A stretch of 25,048 bases of DNA from a virus. Positions 20,190-25,048 of the stretch are shown piece by piece. The first letter of the stretch is position 1, and every line of letters starts with the position of its first letter. The notes beneath the pieces are model-generated. The model did not search any database and had not been told where the DNA came from. It saw only the letters and a program-made list of their open reading frames with translations. The translations under genes and the position numbers were made by a program. The stretch spans positions 1 through 25,048 of IMG/VR virus record IMGVR_UViG_3300032278_000110, one strand, 5' to 3'.

Positions 20190-20678
20190 TCAGGAGGTGG
20201 TAGTGGGTTCTGCCTCGGTGGATTTCTCCTCCTTAGCCTTCTCCGCTTCCTTCTCCTTCTTGGCCGCCTCGTCAGCGAGCTTCTGCACGATGGTCCGTGC
20301 CTTACTGCTCCACTTGGCGGGGTCTCTGCACAGTATGAGCATCTCCTTCCTGTTGGGGGCTCCTGTCTTTTGGAGCCTGTCCATATTCAGGTCAGTAACG
20401 CCCTTCTCGTGGGTTCCGGTCAGAACGATGGTGTATTTCTCGCTCCTGTTGCCGATGGGTGCGTCGGCTCGGGTTGTTAGATAACCTCGGACCTGCATCC
20501 CACCTATTTGTCGGCAACCCTTCTCGCGTATCAGACCCTTGATTCCGAATAGGTCATACTCGCCGTTGCCGTGTGTGTCGTCCTCGGCACTCTTCCACTT
20601 GCGCTTAGGCTCGGACGGTTTCTCTTCCGCCTTCTCTGCCTTTGCCTTGCTCTTGGTTGTCTTCTCAGATTTATTCAT
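20190..20678 (-). CDS. Hypothetical protein with charged low-complexity ends (162 aa)
   Basis: Starts at ATG 20678, with only a weak ribosome-binding site (GAGGAAGTGTGAG). Residues 1-30 are Lys/Glu/Ala-rich (TTKSKAKAEKAEEKPSEPK) and residues 125-162 form a Lys/Glu-rich helix; between them is a compact alpha/beta core containing GEYDLFGIKGLIREKG and YTIVLTGTHEKGVTDL. One possible reading is a nucleic-acid-binding core with disordered basic/acidic tails. Highly expressed DNA-organising proteins look similar in composition, but no family was recognised. The 5' leader contains an 18-codon leaderless ORF. Confidence 0.75.
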   Translation of the reverse strand: MNKSEKTTKSKAKAEKAEEKPSEPKRKWKSAEDDTHGNGEYDLFGIKGLIREKGCRQIGGMQVRGYLTTRADAPIGNRSEKYTIVLTGTHEKGVTDLNMDRLQKTGAPNRKEMLILCRDPAKWSSKARTIVQKLADEAAKKEKEAEKAKEEKSTEAEPTTTS

Positions 20679-20708
20679 TTTCTCACACTTCCTCGGTTAT
20701 CGGGCAGA

Positions 20709-20800
20709 TTACGACCCATCACTCCGGTTATCTTCCTCGTCACGGGTTTGCCTCCGCTTCGCCATACTACCACTACATGTTGGGGGCATATAAACCTTTT
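20709..20800 (-). promoter_or_regulatory. Promoter with 18-codon leaderless upstream ORF
   Basis: Minus strand AGTTCCAAAAGGTTTATATG (box 20787-20796), then TGGTAGT (20766-20772) touching ATG 20765 of MAKRRQTRDEEDNRSDGS, which stops at 20709, 30 nt before the main ATG 20678. The first six codons resemble the leaderless 17620 gene start (ATGGCGAAGC). Confidence 0.6.
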
Positions 20801-20883
20801 GGAACTCTGAGGTGTGGGGTGCTCAGACGCTGGGACTACTCTACCATGATACGCGCCTACGTAGAGGCCTCAGCGGTCAGGGA

Positions 20884-20930
20884 GGTAGTAAAAGGTCGCC
20901 GCAGAGCGAGTCGGCCCCCGACTCAGTCGC
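20884..20930. repeat. TAAAAG element with GAGTCGG/CCGACTC hairpin
   Basis: GTAGTAAAAGGTCGCC then GAGTCGG/CCGACTC arms around a CCC loop (20909-20926). Same orientation as the other elements, but here it sits between two divergent promoters where no leftward gene needs terminating. Confidence 0.55.
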
Positions 20931-20972
20931 GACTTAGAAACCATTATATGCCGCCGCCACAATGTTGTAGCA
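20930..20972 (+). promoter_or_regulatory. Promoter of the 142-aa gene
   Basis: CGACTTAGAAACC followed by ATTATATG (20943-20950); initiator-like GTTGTAGC (20964-20971) adjoins ATG 20972 of a 10-codon upstream ORF. Confidence 0.7.
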
Positions 20973-21004
20973 TGGGCCTGAGGCTATGGGGGGCAGGGAA
21001 ATGA
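20972..21004 (+). promoter_or_regulatory. 10-codon leaderless upstream ORF
   Basis: ATG 20972 opens MGLRLWGAGK and ends at TGA 21002-21004, sharing ATGA with the main start 21001. GGGGGGCAGGG before the main ATG is only a modest ribosome-binding site, so coupling may matter. Confidence 0.45.
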
Positions 21005-21429
21005 GTATCGTCTGTTCCGAGAATAAATGTGAAGAGCAAGCGAATGTATGGGTAGACGAAGGACCGTATTGCACGGCTCATGGAGTCAAACGGGCTGAAT
21101 ATCTCGAAACACACACGGTCCCAATAATTTCAATCGACGAATACCTCGATTTAGGGGACGACGCGATGGCGTTCTTTGACCCTGAGACTATGATTATCGG
21201 TGAGGCTTCGGAGGGGATGCTGACTCTTGAGGATGTAGACTCTACCATCAGATTAACAGTTAGCGAGGGGCTCACTACATACAGGGAACCGGTAGTAATG
21301 GCGAGATGCACATTCTGTGAGGCTGTGGCTATTGGTCATATTAACAAAGTGGGAGGGTGGCTCGCAAGACACTCACACTTCCACCAATTCTATTCTCCGG
21401 AGGACGACTATGTTGGGATGGACGCTTGA
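21001..21429 (+). CDS. Protein with two zinc-finger-like sites (142 aa)
   Basis: The start is taken at ATG 21001; an in-frame ATG five codons upstream (20986) is possible. N-terminal site: C5, C10, C24, H27 (VCSENKCEE ... YCTAHG). C-terminal site: C103-x2-C106 followed by H113 and a H-x-H-x-H group at 124-128 (CTFCEAVAIGH ... ARHSHFHQ), close to a C2H2 finger. The middle is acidic with a beta-like repeat (ETMIIGEASEGMLTLEDV). It may be a small DNA- or RNA-binding regulator. The family is unrecognised. Confidence 0.75.
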   Translation: MSIVCSENKCEEQANVWVDEGPYCTAHGVKRAEYLETHTVPIISIDEYLDLGDDAMAFFDPETMIIGEASEGMLTLEDVDSTIRLTVSEGLTTYREPVVMARCTFCEAVAIGHINKVGGWLARHSHFHQFYSPEDDYVGMDA

Positions 21430-21439
21430 CTCCAGAGAC

Positions 21440-21503
21440 GGATGGGTTTATATCCTATGACTTCAATGGTAGATTGATGGCGGAGGCCATGAAAAATGAC
21501 TGA
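21440..21503 (+). promoter_or_regulatory. Promoter and 8-codon upstream ORF before the helicase operon
   Basis: GAGACGGATGGG then TTTATATCC (21447-21455); initiator TGGTAGAT about 21467-21474. ATG 21477 opens MAEAMKND, stopping at 21503 and overlapping the main ATG 21496. Confidence 0.6.
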
Positions 21504-22128
21504 CGAGAAAAATAAGAGAAAATCCGCAGAAGAGGAATTACTTGAGAGGTATTCACCCGAGATGCCTATGGACTTCGTCGAAAGAACGCAGACCAATACC
21601 TTTACCGAGACAGTCTATACACTCTATAAATTGTATGACTCTAATAAGGTCAGCAAGGATGGGGAGACAAGTAAGAAGACCCCGTGGACCACGAAGCAAT
21701 TTGAGGAATGGGGCCACCATCTCAATGATGACGGGACCCGGAAAAGCGAGTTGTTCGAGGGAATACCGGCAGACCATAAGTATGTTGTGGCTCTTACCGA
21801 GACAGGCGAGTGGAAATCATTCAAGACCCGAAGGGAGATTACTATGGAGCGGGGGTGGAATAATCCTCTTGCGGGAGCGATGTATCCTTACGCGAGATGG
21901 AGTAAGCATGAGAAGGCAAGAATGGAGGTATATTCATCGGTCAAGACTATGACCTTAGCATTGAGCAAGGCACTTCCAGAGAATTGCGAAAACGAGATAG
22001 CATACCTCACCGCAAGAGACATAAGGGAAGCGGCTCTAATGCTTCTGAGTATCGAATCCCAGAGAAGGGAAGAAGCCGAGTTCTATCAGGAGATAGCGGA
22101 TATTCGGAGTGGGGATGAAGAGGAATGA
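21496..22128 (+). CDS. Hypothetical protein coupled to helicase (210 aa)
   Basis: Starts at ATG 21496 and ends overlapping the helicase start as ATGA. It is highly charged and helical, with Tyr/Trp-rich segments (FTETVYTLYKLYDSNK; LAGAMYPYARWSKHEKAR). C-terminal residues about 160-210 form an acidic helical region (LTARDIREAALMLLSIESQRR). No Cys pair, membrane segment or catalytic motif. Tight coupling to an SF2 helicase suggests a partner in viral replication or repair, for example a loader, primase accessory or single-strand-binding factor, but sequence evidence for a specific role is lacking. Confidence 0.78.
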   Translation: MTDEKNKRKSAEEELLERYSPEMPMDFVERTQTNTFTETVYTLYKLYDSNKVSKDGETSKKTPWTTKQFEEWGHHLNDDGTRKSELFEGIPADHKYVVALTETGEWKSFKTRREITMERGWNNPLAGAMYPYARWSKHEKARMEVYSSVKTMTLALSKALPENCENEIAYLTARDIREAALMLLSIESQRREEAEFYQEIADIRSGDEEE

Positions 22129-23750
22129 TTGAAGAAGAGAATTTCGTGCCTTCGGGCGTCTCGGAACGGCTAAAGAGCCTTCATGAATCCGATAGAGAAC
22201 ATTCCCTATACCTCTGGCAAGAAGGAGCAATTCAAGCGTGGTCTGGAGAGGAATATACGACCGTTGCTGGCGATACGGAAGAGAAAGAACGATTTCGAGG
22301 CATCTTTGCGGCGGTCACAGCCGCAGGTAAGACCTTAGCCGCCACCGAGTGCATTTGGGTCTGGCTTCAAGAGCACCCATTAGGGCAGATAACGGTCTTG
22401 GTCCCCAATCGAGGGCTTCAGAGACAATGGAAGAAGGAGATGCACAAGTGTTTTCCGACAATGAGGCCCATAGGTATGCTTGGAGGCGGTCGAAGGGACT
22501 TCCGACAAATAACCGTGGCGGTCATGAACACGGCGGCAAAAGGTCTTCCATACTCAGACGGGGACCACCTAATAGTCGTGGATGAGTGCCACAACATAGG
22601 CTCAGACTTCCGACAATATGCTATGAGAAATAACGAGCATACTGCGGTGCTGGGTTTGAGTGCAACTCCAGCACGGGAAGACCACGGACTCACTATCGTT
22701 GGAGAACTATGTGGGCCGGTCGTGTATGAGTATGGGTATGAGCAAGGGATTGCTGATGGAGTAATAGTCCCATTCCGAGTCAGAGCGGTTGAAGCGCCGC
22801 TGACCCACTATGAAAGGCACGGGTATTGGTCGCTGAGCCAAGAAATCAGAAAAGTCTCGTTCATCCTGAGGAGGAAATACGGAAATAACTCGAATTGGTT
22901 CGCCATCAGAGAAGACCCGGACGACCCGGATATGGCTTTGACCACTTTCAAGGACCTATGTATGCGGAGAAAGCGGCTGACTAACGAGTGCCACTATCGA
23001 GCAGAAGCCGTTGATGATATACTCAGACTTCACGACAACAACAAGACCATGATTTTCCACGAGAGAATCAAGCAGATAGAGTGGATGCACGAGAAGTATA
23101 GTGGCTCATGCCCCCCGACCTTGTTCGATTGCGAGACAGATTGGGAAGGAGCAGGGGTTGAGGAACCCGATTGTTCCGAGTGGGTGGGCCTATGGCCTGA
23201 GATATACCACGGTGAGCGCACTAAGAGTCACAATGATAGGGCATTAGAGCGATTTTCCGAGGGGGATTCTAAGATTCTCCTGTCCTGTAAGGCTCTTCGC
23301 GAGGGCATTGATGTTCCGGCTTGCGACCTTGGAATCATGGTGAGTGGGACTAATTCGGCTCGTGCAAGAGTGCAGACACTTGGTCGGTGCTTGCGCCGAG
23401 CGAAGGATAAGAACGAGGCAATAGTCTACCTTCTCTATGTGCCGAATACGACCGATGCGAAGGGCTTGAGGAATCTCAAATACGGGGGAAAACTCCCCGA
23501 CGGTATCATAGAGTGGTGGAAATACGACCCAGCGAAGGGGTTGAGCAAACAGGGCGAGGAAGAACGGCCCGAGTTGCCAGAGAGAAAGCCACAGAAGCCG
23601 AAAGAGAAACACTTATGCGAGGGGTGCTATAAGACCTTCTTCACAGAGTCAGCCGCAAAACCGGAGAATCACCATTGTTACCCGAGACTTGGAAGGACAG
23701 GGAGAAAACCGCTTGACCTATGGAGTGACTTAATTGGTCGAAAGCGATGA
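22125..23750 (+). CDS. SF2 DNA/RNA helicase with C-terminal zinc site
   Basis: A 541-residue superfamily 2 helicase. Motifs in order: Walker A variant AVTAAGKT (63-70), Ia LVPNRGLQRQW (92-102), II VVDECHN (151-157, DECH type), III GLSATPA (177-183), motif IV-like KTMIFHERIKQIE (308-320), V LSCKALREGIDVP (387-399), VI QTLGRCLRR (418-426). This resembles the XPB/RadD/type-I-restriction-like group, with a long insert between the two RecA-like domains. The C-terminal tail carries C499-x2-C502 and H517/H518-C519, a probable zinc site. It starts inside the previous gene (ATGA). Role in viral replication, repair or transcription is inferred; helicase identity is strong. Confidence 0.92.
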   Translation: MIEEENFVPSGVSERLKSLHESDREHSLYLWQEGAIQAWSGEEYTTVAGDTEEKERFRGIFAAVTAAGKTLAATECIWVWLQEHPLGQITVLVPNRGLQRQWKKEMHKCFPTMRPIGMLGGGRRDFRQITVAVMNTAAKGLPYSDGDHLIVVDECHNIGSDFRQYAMRNNEHTAVLGLSATPAREDHGLTIVGELCGPVVYEYGYEQGIADGVIVPFRVRAVEAPLTHYERHGYWSLSQEIRKVSFILRRKYGNNSNWFAIREDPDDPDMALTTFKDLCMRRKRLTNECHYRAEAVDDILRLHDNNKTMIFHERIKQIEWMHEKYSGSCPPTLFDCETDWEGAGVEEPDCSEWVGLWPEIYHGERTKSHNDRALERFSEGDSKILLSCKALREGIDVPACDLGIMVSGTNSARARVQTLGRCLRRAKDKNEAIVYLLYVPNTTDAKGLRNLKYGGKLPDGIIEWWKYDPAKGLSKQGEEERPELPERKPQKPKEKHLCEGCYKTFFTESAAKPENHHCYPRLGRTGRKPLDLWSDLIGRKR

Positions 23751-23910
23751 ATCAGACCACATCCATGAGTTGGTCCTTGAGGGTTTCGAGTGGGACGACA
23801 AGACCGGCATAGTAAAAGAGTCCCTGAGATGCAAAATCTGCTACCAAAAATCAGAGCGCACGATTGAGCGGGTTTGGTCGGTCGAAGAATATCTGCGGGG
23901 ACGCCGGTAG
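23734..23910 (+). CDS. Small CxxC protein overlapping helicase end (58 aa)
   Basis: The frame opens directly after an in-frame TAA with TTG 23734, with GGAGTGA six bases upstream, and stops at TAG 23910. It overlaps the helicase by 17 nt. The product is acidic and contains a single C33-x2-C36 pair (LRCKICYQKS) flanked by strands, ending in RVWSVEEYLRGRR. One pair alone would need a partner or dimer to bind zinc. The ribosome-binding site and overlap support a real gene; the TTG start is unusual. Confidence 0.6.
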   Translation: MVESDESDHIHELVLEGFEWDDKTGIVKESLRCKICYQKSERTIERVWSVEEYLRGRR

Positions 23911-23927
23911 AGCCAATAGACTCTTAC

Positions 23928-23973
23928 TCTTGAGTTAGAAACCATTATAAGCCCCCGCGCGTAGTGTGTAGTG
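23928..23973 (+). promoter_or_regulatory. Leaderless promoter of the ArdC-like gene
   Basis: GAGTTAGAAACC then ATTATAAG (23944-23951), with GTGTAGTG (23966-23973) touching ATG 23974. Confidence 0.75.
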
Positions 23974-25048
23974 ATGGCGAAGGCAAGTGGAGACTTTGGA
24001 CGCGGCATGAGTAAGGCCAAGCGCGAAGAGTTCGAGAAGGACTTAGCCGACAAGTTTATCGAGGCCATCAAGAAAGGCGAGGTTGGAGCATTCAAGTCCG
24101 GTTGGGTCAACATCGGAGGTAATGCTATGCCTCATAACCCACAGGGTCGCCCATATCGAGGCATTAACACAGTCATTCTCTGGATTAGCGGATTCGAGTA
24201 TACCTCTAACACTTGGGGGACCTATAACGCTTGGAAGAAGACCGGGAGAAAACACGCCATCCGGGAGAAGGAGTTCACCGTCGAGACAAACAAGGACGGT
24301 TCGACTTGGAAGAAGACCACAGAATACTATGGGGTCAAGAAGGGCGAGGGCGGCACAACGGTCGTCCTATGGAAGCCCTCAGCATATCGAAGCGAGAACA
24401 AGGACACAGGCGAGGAGGAAATCAGACAGAGTGTTTTGATGAGGTATTTCACGGTCTTCAACCGTGACCAAACTAATCTACCTGTGGAGAAGACTGATGT
24501 TGAACTCGAAGAAGCAGAGGACTTTTCAGACACCGAGGCGGAATTAGAGTTCTGTTTGGAGTATTATATCGACAACCCCAACAGGAGTGCAAAGAAAATC
24601 GGAGATATCATGCCCGACGGCAGTAAAGCCGAGGAAGTATGCTGGGTCATGAAGAGTGAAAACCCAATCCTCCTTAAGCACGGCGGAGATAGAGCGTTCT
24701 ATACCAAAGGAGCAGACAGGATTGCGCTCCCACTTCAAGAGCAATTCGATTCAAACGGTCACTATCTATCGGTCAAAGGACATGAGATTATCCACAGCAC
24801 CGGTCATCCACTTCGACTAAACCGAAAACTCGGAAATGCCTTCGGGAGTGATGATTACGCGAAAGAGGAATTGATAGCCGAGTTCGGGACCGCTATGTTG
24901 TTGGGCTCATTCGGCATACAGGGCGAGTTGAGGAATGTTGAGTATATCAACAATTGGGCGACCGTTCTGTCTAAGGAGCCACGATTCTTAATGACCGCCG
25001 CGCAGAGGGCGCAGAAAGCGGTCAATTATGTTCTTGAGCCGTGGCTTG
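23974..25048 (+). CDS. ardC: ArdC-type antirestriction/zincin protein, partial
   Basis: 358 codons are visible and the frame is open at the window end. The N-terminal domain (about 15-145) matches the ArdC N-domain: FEKDLADKFIEAIKKGE, NPQGRPYRGINTVILW and TWGTYNAWKKTG. The C-terminal domain is a zincin-like metallopeptidase with HEIIH at about residue 271 (GHEIIHSTGHPLRLNRK) and the downstream glutamate motif KEELIAEFGTAMLLG, then YINNWATVLSKEP and the AAQRAQKAV helix typical of the family. ArdC proteins bind single-stranded DNA and protect incoming DNA from host restriction. An insert rich in Asp/Glu lies between the two domains. Leaderless start from a strong promoter suggests early expression. 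Confidence 0.92.
   Translation, partial: MAKASGDFGRGMSKAKREEFEKDLADKFIEAIKKGEVGAFKSGWVNIGGNAMPHNPQGRPYRGINTVILWISGFEYTSNTWGTYNAWKKTGRKHAIREKEFTVETNKDGSTWKKTTEYYGVKKGEGGTTVVLWKPSAYRSENKDTGEEEIRQSVLMRYFTVFNRDQTNLPVEKTDVELEEAEDFSDTEAELEFCLEYYIDNPNRSAKKIGDIMPDGSKAEEVCWVMKSENPILLKHGGDRAFYTKGADRIALPLQEQFDSNGHYLSVKGHEIIHSTGHPLRLNRKLGNAFGSDDYAKEELIAEFGTAMLLGSFGIQGELRNVEYINNWATVLSKEPRFLMTAAQRAQKAVNYVLEPWL

Noticed and set aside
23812-23826. ATAGTAAAAGAG match to the element family
   Set aside because: It lies inside the coding frame of the 58-residue protein (GIVKES) and lacks the CCGCCCC part, so it is a chance match.

Overview
The window looks like part of a tailed archaeal virus (Caudoviricetes-type, HK97-fold head) or a closely related provirus. 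The left 8.3 kb carries a recognisable head and packaging module: portal, maturation protease fused to a scaffold-like region, decoration protein, major capsid protein, small connector-type genes and a large terminase. The archaeal assignment rests on the promoters. Most genes outside the head module are preceded by a purine-rich BRE-like stretch and a TTTATA/CTTATAAG box about 25 nt upstream of a start site, and several start codons sit at that start site (leaderless). Other genes use strong GGAGGTGA ribosome-binding sites. The host lineage cannot be named from this sequence.

Layout. 1-5233 (minus strand): head genes read leftward from the portal into an unfinished gene at the window edge. 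5313-8308 (plus): a helix-turn-helix/metallophosphoesterase protein overlapping the terminase large subunit, divergent from the portal. 8309-9340: a compositionally different block with a promoter at the terminase stop, a highly folded non-coding stretch, one small Cys/His protein and a strong terminator. 9488-10864 (minus): short transcription units for small proteins. 10865-14060: gene-poor DNA holding a dense GAGTCG array, two tandem copies of a small-gene cassette on the plus strand, a 33-bp cruciform-like palindrome, and a 26/28-bp iteron-like array. 14061-18039 (minus): tightly packed operons of small, mostly Cys-rich proteins, including one run of genes coding 50, 29, 27, 97, 47, 64 and 153 residues with overlapping starts and stops. 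18219-20678: mixed-strand unknown genes. 21001-25048 (plus): a zinc-finger protein, an unknown gene overlapping an SF2 helicase, a small CxxC protein and an ArdC-type antirestriction protein that runs off the window.

How it works together (inference). Head and packaging genes form a late block that lacks the strong promoter signature. The rest has the look of an early or regulatory region with many short units. Each unit is opened by a near-identical promoter (BRE, TATA, TGGTAGT initiator, often with GAGAACTC nearby), and most minus-strand units end in a TTTTA element. At least a dozen small proteins carry paired CxxC/CxH motifs. The most unusual features are the initiator-plus-start-codon arrangement with short overlapping upstream ORFs, the orientation-locked TAAAAG/CGCCCC elements, the GAGTCG and iteron arrays, and the structured block after the terminase.
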